From the NCBI RefSeq assembly GCF_022965805.1, contig NC_133101.1, forward strand, positions 4,402,001 to 4,466,000: DNA of 64,000 nt, given 5' to 3'. The stretch is from Primulina eburnea. Taxonomy: Eukaryota > Streptophyta > Magnoliopsida > Lamiales > Gesneriaceae. This document shows, one piece after another, positions 1-10,552 of this stretch (within the stretch, counting starts at the first letter, position 1; the number at the start of each line of letters is the position of its first letter). The notes below the pieces were generated by a model. It saw only the letters and a list, made by a program, of their open reading frames with translations, searched no databases and was not told where the DNA came from. A program made the translations under genes and the position numbers.

Positions 1-19
1 ATACCGATGTCATTCTAAA

Positions 20-552
20 TTGTTATGATCAATCGCTCATAATTAGGCCAAAGTTATAGCTATTAGCTAAAACGCAATTTTACTTCTTTATACTCGTGGC
101 GACGCAAAGTACACCTACTTGGTTGCTAATAGGTCGGACTGTGAGGTCCTTAAGTCCGGAGATGTACGTGTATATCTGCTGGTGCTGAATCACAATATTA
201 TCCAACCAGATCAAACAGCACAACATCAACAGCTTAACGTATAAGAACTTTCCACTATGTGACATATCTCAGTACTACTCTCATTCATACACGCTAAACC
301 GAACATCCATCCAAAAAGTATAAAAATATGCTTGTTGGGTGACTTAAACTGATGAATTCGCTCTGATATCAATTGTTATGATCATTATCTTAATACAAGT
401 TCAAAAACAATAGTTGTTGCCAAAGTATAACTTTGTTTCCATATACTCGTGGAAGCGCGGAATGCACCTACTTTGATACTAATGGGTCGGGTTGTTGGGC
501 TCATGAGTTCGAAGAAGTGCGTGTCTATCTTTTGGTGTTGTCTCATATCCCT
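20..552. repeat. Diverged direct duplication of a ~180-bp TE-like segment
   Basis: Positions about 20-205 and 373-552 are two diverged copies of one segment. Shared landmarks are TTGTTATGATCA near the start, ATACTCGTGG in the middle, CACCTACTT, and an AGTCCGGAGATG or GTTCGAAGAAGTG block. The second copy runs directly into an RNase H-like coding remnant, so both are probably debris of one retroelement family. No boundaries or target duplications were found. Confidence 0.5.
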
Positions 553-597
553 TGGATATCGATATTTAAATTTCCCTAGAATAATACCAGTTAAGAG

Positions 598-865
598 TAC
601 TACTGACTCTCTGCTAGCGGTGCAAGTAGTCCTCAACCCAGCAGATGATCTTAGTTATAGCGGTCCTCTGGCGTGGGATATTCGAAAACTATTGGATATG
701 AGCTCTAATACTGATCTTATACACGTAGGCCGTTCCGCGAATAGGGTGGCACACTCTTTAGCGTCTTTTTCTATTTCTTCCCCAACTCCTTTTGTTTGGG
801 AGAATGAGATTTTTCCGCTTTGGTTAGTGAATCTTGTAATGGATGATTTATTATACTCTGAATAA
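598..865 (+). pseudogene. RNase H-like (RVT_3) remnant of a LINE-type retroelement
   Basis: The reading frame encodes DSLLAVQVV near its start, then LAWDIRKLL, then HVGRSANRVAHSLASF, and ends WLVNLVMDDLL before a stop. The central HV-R-AN-VAH-LA signature is the C-terminal part of the RNase H-like domain found in plant non-LTR retrotransposons and related cellular copies. No reverse transcriptase or N-terminal half of the domain is present, and the frame upstream of about 598 is not recognisable. I therefore read it as a broken fragment, not a gene. It could instead be the last exon of a small RNase H-like host gene, but no upstream exon was found. Confidence 0.6.
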
Positions 866-1629
866 AATTAAAAATGTTATCATAAAAAAAGAGTTGGTGT
901 CAATCTTTTATGGTCTATCAAGCCAATTAGATCAATTAACAACCTCAATATCTTAACGCATAAAAGGTAATTAATCTATTTACTATTTTTATTATGCACG
1001 CTTAATCAATCTTAATAATTCAGTGTTTGTTAGGAAATGATTGTCATATTCCCGGTGACATAGCCTGAGAGGGTCCTGTTGGTGGTGCCACTTCAACTTT
1101 TTCATTTTTTATTATACAATTCAAAGTTAAAAATACATAATAATACAGTATAAAAAACAATTTATCTTCCCAAATTTCATTTAACCTTATTCCTCGACCC
1201 AATTTTCCATTTTTTTTCTTCTCAAACTCTAAATAACAATTTTTCTCTCGTGCAATTTCACTTTTTATTTCTTTGCCTTCTGTGTGCCAACTATAGAGCT
1301 TCATCATTTCTTTGCCCTTTTTTGTCCCGATTGTCGGGCTCCGATTTCAAGAATCTATAAGCGCTAAAGTAATTAAGTGATCTATACTTTTTTTTTCTAT
1401 TTTATAAACTTTAAAGCTAGATATATATGATATTTAATAATAAAAAAAAACTTTGGGAATTTGGAGTAAGATTTATGGGCTTTTTTTAGTAATTATTTTT
1501 TTAATTGCAGTGTTCTGTTACAAAGTCGAAAGCTTACGCTATGTCTTTAATCGATGGAAATATATATGTTTTAGCGATATTATACATAGCAAATGGAAGT
1601 TGTAAGTAACAGGGAATCTTAGTATCCTT
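866..1629. other. Intergenic, no feature recognised
   Basis: AT-rich sequence with homopolymer tracts. Its right part is presumably the 3' flank of the minus-strand gene ending at 1630. No convincing coding frame or repeat boundary was seen. Confidence 0.5.
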
Positions 1630-2367
1630 TCATTCTGGTGAAGTGCAGCCGATGAAGGGTGTCACAGAGGTCTCAGTTTGGTGGTTTCCGCCGCAACTCA
1701 GCACCCTGATCACAGCCCAGAACCCCCAACCTCTGCTTCTTCCATGGCTAACCACCTGATCTCTGCTGTTCGATAGCAGCGGCGACGGCGGCGGTGAAGA
1801 ATATTGGCGGCGGTTTTGCCTGCTCCTTATATCCCTCAGCTCCATTTTCGTCGAAAAACTCCTTATCCCGAAGAAGAACAAGTACCACCTAGCCTTCCCC
1901 GATGATGAGGATGTCAGTATCGACATTTTACACAACCGATAATCGGACCCTCGTAACGAACTTTGAACGCGACCATCTTTCCTATGGCCATGATCCATTC
2001 CCCTCGTCGAACCGCCTCCACGACGGTTTTTCTCGCCATCAGCAACTTTCTTCTTCGCGCTCTCGTAAGTTCTCGACGGATCCTTGTGATCGGAGACATG
2101 ACTTGGTTGCTTGTAAGGAATGAGTTTGCCACAAAAGATGACGTTCTCCGGCAGAGAAAGGGCTGCTGCCGTGCCGGCATACGGGCTCAGTTCTTGGCTG
2201 AAATTGAACTCAAAGTAGTCTTGGTCCGAGGATGATAAACCTTCTTCTTCTTCTTCTTCATCTTCGACATGGCTGTATAATGGAAGATCACTTAGAGAAA
2301 GTGTTTCCTCTTCTTCGTACGTAGTTTCTTGCATGCTTTCTTCTAAATTTGATTCTTGAACTACCAT
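1630..2367 (-). CDS. Uncharacterised plant protein, distant member of the family at 12878 and 17657
   Basis: Single-exon frame of 245 codons plus stop, using the ATG at 2367 (the frame opens at a TTG four codons earlier). Order of recognisable parts: an acidic N-terminus with LSLSDLPLYS and a run of glutamates; an aromatic DYFEFNFSQE segment; ENVIFCGKLIPYK; a basic, low-complexity middle; KMSILTSSSSGKARWYLFFFG; MELRDIRSRQNRR; and a short WAVIRVLSCG end. The same blocks in the same order occur in the two tandem genes further on (VVFCGKMIH, ALTSMSAKSRRRMFMFG, MDLSEIKQRLRRE, LWSVVRSNLRLRW), so this is a diverged paralogue. No signal peptide, membrane segment or enzyme motif is visible, and the function is unknown. 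The FEF and glutamate-rich start loosely recalls membrane-associated kinase regulators (MAKR), but I would not assign it there. The minus-strand promoter would lie in 2370-2800. Confidence 0.75.
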   Translation of the reverse strand: MVVQESNLEESMQETTYEEEETLSLSDLPLYSHVEDEEEEEEGLSSSDQDYFEFNFSQELSPYAGTAAALSLPENVIFCGKLIPYKQPSHVSDHKDPSRTYESAKKKVADGEKNRRGGGSTRGMDHGHRKDGRVQSSLRGSDYRLCKMSILTSSSSGKARWYLFFFGIRSFSTKMELRDIRSRQNRRQYSSPPPSPLLSNSRDQVVSHGRSRGWGFWAVIRVLSCGGNHQTETSVTPFIGCTSPE

Positions 2368-2805
2368 AATACGAAGCAATTGAGGTTATAGTAATATACA
2401 ACTCACTTTTTTGGTGAAATTTAATTTGGACATTTGGCTAATATATATGCTTATTTATATAAAAATTCACCAAGTGATAGATATATATGAGTACAAGGAT
2501 ATACAAAATAAGGGTCAATGAATCATTTTTTATACATTAAAACCTATTCCCATAAAAATGTTAATTAGAAAGTATTGCATTTATTTAAGGGATTGGTTGG
2601 TGAGTTTGATGGCTATGGGTATATTTTTCTAGACGTATAGAAAAAGGCAAAAAGTATGAGGGAATAAAAGAGGTTGGTTGATGTTTAATTTTTCTAGAAT
2701 AACATAACATTTTGTGTACTATTATTATTAGTTTGTCCCGCAGACCATGGCAAAAGATAATGCTAATTATATTTAGAATGTAATAAAATCTCATTTGTAA
2801 TTACA
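2368..2805. other. Upstream flank of the gene at 1630-2367
   Basis: AT-rich sequence that should carry the minus-strand promoter of the neighbouring gene. No specific element can be defended. Confidence 0.4.
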
Positions 2806-2989
2806 CAAAAACTCTTGTGAAATGGTCCCACGAGTCAATTTTGTGAAACGAATATCCTGTATGGGTCACTCACGAAAAAGTATTAATTTTTATGTCAGAT
2901 ATATTAATTTTTTTTTATAAATATTGACATGATTGACCCGTCTCACGAATAAAAATACGTGAGACCGTCTTATGAAAGACCTACTCTTA
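2806..2989 (-). mobile_element. MITE, GTGAGAC family, diverged subfamily
   Basis: On the minus strand it begins AGAGTAGGTCTTTCATAAGAC and ends CACAAGAGTTTTTGTGT, with GTGAGAC/GTCTCAC motifs near both ends and TATTTATA in the middle. It is closest to the copies at 48812-48991 and 17045-17212. About 180 bp long, non-coding. Confidence 0.7.
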
Positions 2990-3314
2990 TAATTAATGTT
3001 CAATAGAAGACTTTATTTTATTTTTTCAAGGAAGGCTCATGTTAGTTGCTCTGGCCACATCCATATAAACATTAGTACATAATAAATTGTATTTTGTACA
3101 TTATAAAGGACATATTTATTAAAGATGTTTGTGGGATATGATTGACAAATGGGATTATGAAAAACCATCATTATTATGTTTTATTCCAAATAATTTATTC
3201 AAATTAAATTTACCAATTCACGAGTTCAGATGTTTCATCTACCTAAAGTTTATATTGGTATAATTTTATTTTTATTTTGTTTAATTAAAGGGTGGTTCTA
3301 TTTTTCTTTTGTGT

Positions 3315-3484
3315 TGGTTTCTTGTGAGACGGTCTCACGAATCTTTATCTGTGAGACAGATCAACTCTATCGATATTCAAAATAAAAAGTAATACTCTTA
3401 GCATAAAAATAATATTTTTTCATTACCCAAATAAGAGATATGTCTCACAAAATACGACCCGTGAGACCGTCTCACACAAGTTTT
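3315..3484 (+). mobile_element. MITE, GTGAGAC family
   Basis: Full-length-looking copy. It begins CTTGTGAGACGGTCTCACG, contains AAGTAATACTCTTAGCATAA and CCAAATAAGAGAT, and ends CCGTCTCACACAAGTTTT. Confidence 0.85.
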
Positions 3485-3667
3485 GATTTTTTCTTTTTCT
3501 TTTTTAGAAAAAAGATGGTTCTTCTTGTTGACACAACGATTTTCAGTCAACTGGCTATAATGGCAATAAAATTAATGGGGAATAACGTGTTTGAAGAGTG
3601 GTAACCATGTCATTTTCTTGAACTAATTTTAACTAGGCTAAAAGTTATTTATATGTAACAAGAATAA

Positions 3668-3847
3668 GAGTGAGTCTCGTGTGAGACTGTCTCACGGATC
3701 ATAATCTGTGAGACGGGTCAACCCTACCCATATTCACAATAAAAAGTAATACTCTTAGCATAAAAAATAGTACTTTTTCATGGGTGACCCAAATAAGAGA
3801 TCCGTCTCACAAATACTATTCGTGAGACCGTCTCATACAAGTTTTTG
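3668..3847 (+). mobile_element. MITE, GTGAGAC family
   Basis: Copy beginning GAGTGAGTCTCGTGTGAGAC, with the conserved ACCCTACCCATATTCACAAT core, ending CACAAGTTTTTGCC style. It lies only about 180 bp from the previous copy, in the same orientation. Confidence 0.85.
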
Positions 3848-4557
3848 CCCAAGAATAATTGCTGGGTTTTCCCATCGTGTGGACCAGTTATGAGTTCTAG
3901 AATTGGGTATGCCCGCACTTTGAACCGTTAAATTGGGCACATTTTTTACGACGGCGGCCGGCTCCTCGCCTCTCAACATTGACCTTTACATATCCATCAA
4001 CGGAATAGACTAGTGTCACATGATATTATTATACATTAAAATTTTCCATATTCTAGATTAAATCCAAAAACATATTATTGTTAGTTCGACTAAATCGAAT
4101 TATAATTTTGATTTGACGAATAAATATTTCTAGGATGAATATTTTATTTAATTTTTCAGAATTTTCGAACAACTGAAGTGTGTTTTTTCTCGAGGTATTC
4201 ACAATCTCTCTGATTAGTTTTTTTTTTTTTTTGTCTTGATTCTGATGTTCAATCTACACATCAATTTTTTTAAAAAAAAATTGAGAATGATAAATATTTT
4301 TTCCTACAAAGTTGCAATTTTATACTTTGAAACACAATATATTTCATATGAGTAATTGTCAAAATAAAATTTTCCCATATAATTTATTTAATCGTAATTC
4401 CCATAACCCAATTAGAATCCAAAATTTTTCGCAACACTAATTATATTTATTTATATGTATATAGAGTATGTCTCGTGTGAGACGGTCTCCTTAATTAAGA
4501 ATAGTACTGGATTCTTCGTCGATCATTTATATAATTTAATATTTATCATATACACGG
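3848..4557. other. Intergenic, truncated MITE end at about 4464-4490
   Basis: Mostly AT-rich. The sequence at 4464-4490 reads AGTATGTCTCGTGTGAGACG and is the first ~27 bp of the GTGAGAC MITE family, cut off immediately afterwards. Nothing else recognised. Confidence 0.55.
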
Positions 4558-4938
4558 GACGAAATCATCTGCTATATTTAGTGCTTCAAATCATGCTACA
4601 ATTTTTCTCAAACAAGCATGTTTGCACAAATTATTAAAAATTAAATTCACTAAAGATCATGGATGAACAGAATACAATTAATCATTGATAAAACATTCGA
4701 TTTATCTATTTTTAAAAAGACATCGACGGTAAATTGTATTGTAAGCATGATAACAGATTAAAATAATATATTAATATTTTTAATAAAAATAGATGAGTTA
4801 AATATTTTATCAATAATTAATCGTATTTTGTTCATCCATAGTCTTTAATGCGTTTAATTTTTAATAATTTGTGCAAATGAGCTGGTTTGAGAAAAATGTA
4901 ATTAGATTTGAATATCAAATATAGCAGATGATTTCGTC
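4558..4938. mobile_element. Foldback (inverted-repeat) element of ~380 bp
   Basis: The left arm (about 4558-4722) and right arm (about 4775-4938) are reverse complements with scattered differences. Both start GACGAAATCATCTGC and share TTGCACAAATTATT, TGGATGAACA and ATTGATAAAA. The spacer is about 50 bp. No coding capacity; probably a MITE or foldback element. The target duplication is not clear. Confidence 0.7.
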
Positions 4939-5239
4939 TTTTATATACGACCCATTAATGGATAATAATGGGAAAAAATGATAAGAAGAAGCTAATGAAA
5001 GAGAAAGCGTAAATAACAGCAAGTAAATTGTGCGACCCAAAAAAAAAAACCATCCCAAATCAGATGGGATTGCCTGTTAATGGCATTTAAAACCTTATAT
5101 TTTTTTTTGAGTCCATCTTGATCAGAAATGGGAATCCCAGTCTGAGCCAAAAACTCCAGCCACATATGAAGAACCAAGTCGGATTCGTAATAACAAGACG
5201 CATAAGTTGCAGAAATTTGGATTAGATACAAATAATAAT
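4939..5239. other. Host sequence left of the CACTA element
   Basis: A minus-strand frame (about 4992-5231, opening at a non-ATG codon) is open for 79 codons. I do not recognise the product and no splice partner is visible, so it is not called as a gene. The CACTA element is inserted just to its right, so a disrupted exon here is possible. Confidence 0.3.
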
Positions 5240-5311
5240 CGAGCTTCCGAATACCGAAATATCAAGAAGAGAATCTTAAATCAAAATTTCTAAACAAAAC
5301 ATAAAACCTTT
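5240..5311 (+). repeat. Left copy of the direct repeat flanking the CACTA element (72 bp)
   Basis: Begins CGAGCTTCCGAATACC and ends ATAAAACCTTT directly at the first base of the transposon. It matches 11387-11461 with about four substitutions and short length changes in an A-run. Confidence 0.9.
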
Positions 5312-5655
5312 CATTAGTAGAATTTATAGTTTTTATTTTGTCATTGGTTACTTCGATGATTATTAATTATGAAATAGTTTATACTAATCAACTTCGGTAA
5401 TTACACCGACGAAGTAAAACATTATTTTTTACTTCAACATTTAAAAAACATGAGCTTCACTTCTAATTTTTTTGTAATATTTTACTTTATTTAGTGAAGT
5501 AAAAAAATAAACCAGACTTTTAATTTTTCCCATAAGCCAACACTATTTTCCAAACTCAATCCCGTCGCCCGTCACCCGTCACCCTTCTTTCCTCACCAGA
5601 ATTGGATTGTGCAGTCACCAAGATCGGAGCATCAACCATCGTAGAAGGTAGCTGG
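5312..5655 (+). repeat. Left terminal inverted repeat of the CACTA element
   Basis: Imperfect inverse of 11030-11386. It carries the first bases of the likely 5' untranslated region of the TSR1-like transcript, so both captured genes may share TIR-derived promoter sequence. Confidence 0.8.
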
Positions 5656-5679
5656 AGTTCTAGACAACGGTTGATCGAC

Positions 5680-7352
5680 ATGGGAGGCTCTATGGTTCAA
5701 TTGAACAAACACCATAAAACCCGATTTGCTTCCAAGTCTTCTCGCAATGTTCACAAAGTTTCTTCAAAAGCTGAAGTTCTTGATTGCAAATTGTTTTATC
5801 TATCTCTTCTAAGTACAAATAACCTCACTTTCTACTTTTTTTTGTTTCTGTCAGATAAAATCAATAAATCAAAACCTGAACTTAATGTTGTCAAAGGAGC
5901 GAAAGCTGCTCGACTTCAGCGCAACAAGATGGTATCGTTAAATTTTTTGTAGATAACTGTGAGCAACTTGCTTGATTTTCTATGTCTATTGGTGTAAGTG
6001 CTCTGGGTTTATATCACGAATTACTGGTAAATTGAGCCGAGCAGCATCACTTGTTGAAATTTACTGAATTGATCGATTGAATTGAATTCTCTTTAACAAA
6101 CATGACTGCAGATAAGGGAACAGAAGAGGGCCGCAGTATTGAAAGAGAAGAGGGCATTTTCAGGACAAACGAGTCCTCCTGTTGTTGTATGCACTTATTT
6201 CCCTGGCTCCTTTTTAAGCAACTAACATAAAGATGTTGATAAAGTTTCTGCTTGTTTGAGTTTTTTTTTTAAAAAAAAAAATTACGTTGTGACGTCACGT
6301 ATGTATCTTAGGTGCTATTTGGCATTTCGACCTCAGTGAACTTGAACTCACTTGAAGAAGATATCCTAGCTCTGTTGTCTCGAGAGAGAAATGTAGCAAA
6401 TTTCCCTGCTTTTGCATCTTCTGATTACAAGCTGTCAATGATGGATATCATCTTAGTTCCAATGTAAGTTTAGGAGCTTGTTGTTTGCTGATATTTAATC
6501 CTTGCCTATTCGCTTACCTAGTAAATATGTGATTGTGATGATATATTGGGATAACAAATAATTTCCTTGGTAAAGTTGTTTGAAAATCGACGATGTTAAT
6601 GTGAAAGTCGACGAGCATCAATTCCTGGCTATTATACTCATAGACCTACTCTATGTATTTTCAATGTGAACTGGCTGCCTTGTAACTTAGCAAACAATTT
6701 TAGGGTAACATGCTACTGGTATGGGATCTTTAGTCGCACGGTAGTTGCTTCAGAGTCCATGATTAGAACTTGGGTCTTTCCACAGTTGGAGAGTGTTTTA
6801 CCACCATACTTCATTTGACATTGAGCTCTTGCCACTTGTATTCAGTTGTATTGATTTTGTTATATTTCTCGCATATTGCAGGTTGTGAGGTGTCTTACCC
6901 TGATCCTATGAAGCAAGAACCTTTAGTAATTGAAAACACCCCAGATCTACTTGCAGGAGAACAGGTTGATATCTTGGATAGTTGAATTTGTTCTTGTATA
7001 TCTTTTGCTTCAATATGTACATCAGGAACCTTGGCTTCTATTTCATGAAATGCTGTCCTCAATAACATTATAAGTTGATTTCTTACCTATGCATCTTGTG
7101 TGTTGTTCGCTATGTCAGCAGTTATCTGAGATAACCTATTGTGCACTGGAAAAGCATGATTCCAATATTCATTAAATCTTCTCCTGATACATATCTCTTT
7201 CCTTCATATTTATATCATCTCTACTGAGTACTTGTTGATATTTCTTCATTCAGACATGGCCGACAGAAGCAGAAATGGCTGAAGCTGACAAGTATGAAGA
7301 GGAGACAAGGGTGAAAAAGAAAAGGTTTCCTAAGGGCACATCTGAGTATCAG
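5680..7352 (+). pseudogene. TSR1: TSR1 (40S ribosome biogenesis factor) gene fragment captured in a transposon
   Basis: Exon-like blocks at 5680-5770, 5855-5931, 6112-6186, 6312-6463, 6882-6964 and 7254-7352 encode the start of TSR1 (MGGSMVQLNKHHKTRFASKS, then KGAKAARLQRNKM, REQKRAAVLKEKRA, VLFGISTSVNLNSLEEDILA) and a later segment (DPMKQEPLVIENTPD, TWPTEAEMAEADK, KGTSEYQ). TSR1 is a GTPase-like factor of pre-40S assembly in the nucleolus and cytoplasm. Broken: the large middle part expected between SSDYKL (near 6437) and DPMKQEP (near 6900) is absent, and everything after GTSEYQ is replaced by Ulp1-like transposon sequence. The first intron also seems to lack a GT donor (CT after AAAAG at 5770), although the frame reads through it. 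The ATG at 5680 is chosen from the conserved MGGS start, not the upstream TTG at 5602. Introns are retained, so it was copied from genomic DNA, not from mRNA. Confidence 0.85.
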
Positions 7353-8680
7353 GTGCGACCATGTTGGAAGCGGTGTGTAGAGACAACATCCGCCTTATCC
7401 CATACAACACTGGGTAAAAGTTTAGTTATTTATTGATTTCTACTACATACCAGTCAATGCTATATTTTCATTTTTGCAGGTACCATTGGATCTTGACTAT
7501 CATCAATGAAGATAAAAATATGATATATTTATTAGACTCTACTGCTAACAGAAACCGAGACGATGCATGGAAAACTATAGTGAGAAAGTAAGTAGTAGAT
7601 TGTGTTGATTTTGAATGCATTCACTTATAAATATGAAAAAAATATAATTTTTTACTTTTTAAAATGTAGTGGGGTCAAAATATACAATGTCTCGAAGGGT
7701 ATTTCTCAAATGTCATGTTTTAAACAATTGACGGTATGAATTGTGCCTATGTACGAAGACATGAATAAATAGTTCTTATTATTTGGATTGTGATTGTTAC
7801 ATTAACTTTTCAATTTCATTATATATAGTGTAATCTAAAACAAAGTGGTTCTGTTGAATATGGATATTGTATGATGAGGTACACGAAAGAGATAGTTAAA
7901 TCTAAAAATCCACAGTTAGAGAAGATGGTAAGTTTCTTCTTTATGAGATGCTCTGGTTTATTATTGAGATAAACTGCTGCCATTTGGATATATGTACATG
8001 AAATTATATAATTATTAATTCTTGAATTTGTGCTATTAGAATTAATAGTTGGGATAACTTGTTTCCGTTATATGGTAATATGGATTTTATGATATGTTGT
8101 TTTGCCCTTTATTTTGTTGTTTATGATATGTTTAGTTTTGTTGTTTATATGCATATAATTTGTTCTTTATTTGTGACAGTAGTGTGTATGATATATGCTC
8201 AGTTTTGTTGTTTCGTCGTTGATATCAGTTTTTTGTTATAATCTTTACAAAGATTTACCTTTAGAAACTACAATTAATATATCGATTTCAATGTCTTGAT
8301 TTCAGAATCTAGAATTACTGTATAGATTGAAATGTGGAATCTCTTAAAAATTAAGCTGAAATATATCCTGAAACTGGCTCCGAATAATGCATTCTCATTT
8401 GTAGATATTGTAATTTTTTTGGATGAATGATCTTATTAATCTAACACATCTTGTACTTTTTTCATTTCAGTTTGCAGGATCAATCCAGAACCAATATTAC
8501 AAGTTACAACCAATCTCAATATTATGAAGTCGAAAGTGAATGGAGCGAATTCGTCTACTCTTATGTAGGTGCTTAAATGGATAGCGTCATTGTGCATTTT
8601 AGGATATACTTGTGGATATACACTTTTGGTTTTGTGGATATACTTGTAGATTTATTTTTGGGTTATACGTACTTGTGGAT
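7353..8680 (+). pseudogene. Ulp1-like (C48) protease segment, left arm of the palindrome
   Basis: Exon-like blocks encode YHWILTIINEDKNMIYLLDS (about 7480-7540), NRDDAWKTIVRK, then NLKQSGSVEYGYCMMRYTKE (about 7832-7890) and a C-terminal SEWSEFVYSYVGA followed by a stop at about 8573. HW, the downstream LDS aspartate, Q and the expected C-G-Y context match the catalytic layout of Ulp1/SENP cysteine proteases carried by plant transposons. In this arm the expected catalytic Cys codon is TAT (Tyr), so the enzyme would be dead. It directly follows the TSR1 fragment on the same strand and may be spliced to it. Confidence 0.75.
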
Positions 8681-10065
8681 ACATTTTAGGGTTATACTTG
8701 TGGGTTGTGGATATATACTTGTGAATTCGTGGATTTTCATCATTTTTAATAAAGTAAGTACGCACGACCCAAAAATGTATCCACAAGTATATCCGTAAAA
8801 CCAAAAGTGTATATCCAAATGTATATCCTAAAATGCACAATGACGCACATGATCCATTTAAGCACCTACATAAGAGTAGACGATTTCGCTCCATTCACTT
8901 CCGACTTCATCATATTGAGATTGTTTGTAATATTAGTTCTCGATTGATCCTGCAAACTGAAATATAAAAAATACAAGATGCATTACATTAATAAGATCAT
9001 TCATCCAAAAAATGACAATATCCACAAATGAGAATGCATTATTTGGAGCCCAGTTTCAGGATATATTTCAATTTAATTTTTAGGAGATTCCACACTTCAA
9101 TCTACACAGTAATTCTAGAATCTGAAATCAAGACACTGAAATTTATATATTAATTCTAGTTTCTAAAGGCAAATCTTTGCAAAGTTTATGACAAAAAACT
9201 GATATCAACAAAAAACAATAAAACTGACATATATAATAAACACCACTGTCACAAATAAAGAACAAATCATATGCATATGAACAAAAAAACTAAGCATATC
9301 ATAAACGACAAAATATAGGGCAAAACAACATATCGATTATCATAAAATGCATATTACCATATGCATATATATCCCAACAGAAACAAATTATCCCAACTAT
9401 TAATTATAATAGCAAAAAATTCATAATTAATAATTATATAGATTTAATGTGTACACATCCCAATGACAACAGTTTATCTCAATAATAAACCAAAGAATAT
9501 TATAAAGAAGAAACTTATCATCTTCTCCAACTGTGTATTTTTATATTCAACTATCTTTTTCATGTATCTCATCGCACAATATCTACATTCAACAGAACCA
9601 CTTTGTTTTAGATTATCCTACATGTAATGCAATGGAAAAGTTAATGCAACAATCACAATCCAAATAATAAGAGCAATCCATTCATGTATTATACATAAGC
9701 ACAATTCATACCGTCAATTGTTTAAAACATGGCCTTTGAGAAATACTCTTCGAGGCATTGAACATTTTGACCCGACTATATTTTAAAAAGTAATTTTTTC
9801 ATATTTATAAGTAAATGCATTCAAAATCAACATAATCTACTACTTACTTGGTCACTATAGTTTTCCATGCATCTTCTCGGTTTCTGTTAACCGTAGAGTC
9901 CAACATATATATCATATTTTTACCTTCATTGATGATAGTCAAGATCCAATGGTACCTGCAAAAATGAAAATATTGCATTGACTAGTATGTAGTAAAAACC
10001 AATAAATAACTAAACTTTTACACAGTGTCGTATGCTGTCTCTACACACTGCTTCCAACTGGTAGC
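7360..10065. repeat. Large palindrome: 1.3-kb inverted repeat with ~76-bp spacer
   Basis: The left arm is about 7360-8680 and the right arm about 8757-10065, diverged by substitutions and small indels. Landmarks present in both orientations: TTGGAAGC-GTGTGTAGAGAC, TACCATTGGATCTTGACTAT, TTTTAAACAATTGACGG-ATGAATTGTGC, AACAAAGTGGTTCTGTTGAA, GTCTACTCTTATGTAGGTGC. The centre is rich in GGATATACTTGTGGATAC-type short tandem units. Confidence 0.9.
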
Positions 10066-10150
10066 AATATGTTGTGATAAGTCACGACCATCTTTGCCAA
10101 TTGGGCATATTAAACATGCCCTACAAAATTTGGAGGCAAATTAAGAACAT
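8757..10150 (-). pseudogene. Ulp1-like (C48) protease segment, right arm of the palindrome
   Basis: Minus-strand mirror copy. It encodes YHWILTIINEGKNMIYMLDS (about 9950-9890), NREDAWKTIVTK, NLKQSGSVECRYCAMRYMKK (about 9620-9560) and SEWSEIVYSYVGA then a stop (about 8870). Unlike the left arm it keeps the likely catalytic Cys (GTTGAATGT), but the following Gly is Arg, and a TAA interrupts the block before the C-terminal part unless it is intronic. It lies downstream of the GEX1-like exon on the same strand. Confidence 0.7.
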
Positions 10151-10174
10151 CCCATCACATAAACACAACAAAAT

Positions 10175-10552
10175 TCAAGAAAACATAATACTCAACTGTA
10201 ACTGATGGCAGATCGAGTTGGTTTCAAGAAAGTATTCAAGAAAAATCTTGTGAGAATCCACATCAAGATTTTTCAGACATTTCTTCGTTACCGAGTTTTC
10301 GTAGCAAGAATTTGGGGCGAGCATTTTGTTCCTAGCATTCTCGACCAATGCCAAGCCATTCGGGTCGTTGAATGATTCTCTGGAAAATTCAGAATTGCCA
10401 TTTCTATCTATCACCTTGTTCCCAGAAAATTTATTGCTATTATCGATGTTTTCCCTAGACAAAAAGAACCAACACCATGACAAGCATGTTTGTGAAAGCA
10501 ACACTAAGGTGAAGATGAAATACGAGTAAGGTTTCCGAGTTCGAGGATCCAT
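10175..10552 (-). pseudogene. GEX1: GEX1-like (gamete expressed 1, nuclear fusion) gene fragment captured in a transposon
   Basis: Open frame of 125 codons from an ATG at 10552. It has an N-terminal hydrophobic signal segment (YFIFTLVLLSQTCLSWCWFF), then EFSRESFNDPNGLALVENAR, NKMLAPNSC, CLKNLDVDSHKIFLEYFLET and ETNSICHQLQL. From memory of the family, GEX1 begins with a signal peptide and has NSC and ETNSICHQLQ motifs either side of a longer cysteine-rich stretch. Here the expected stretch after NSC, containing tryptophan and further cysteines, is missing, so the fragment carries an internal deletion. It ends where a GT donor (GTTGAGT) would join it to the minus-strand Ulp1-like blocks. GEX1 is a nuclear-envelope protein of gametes; this truncated version lacks the transmembrane C-terminus. 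Family identity is recalled, not searched. Confidence 0.6.

Noticed and set aside
4992..5231. 79-codon minus-strand frame next to the CACTA element
   Set aside because: No ATG start, no recognisable product and no splice partner; noted only as a possible disrupted exon.
5602..5679. Upstream extension of the TSR1-like frame from a TTG
   Set aside because: It lies in the TIR-derived leader; the conserved MGGS start at 5680 is the true beginning of the TSR1 part.
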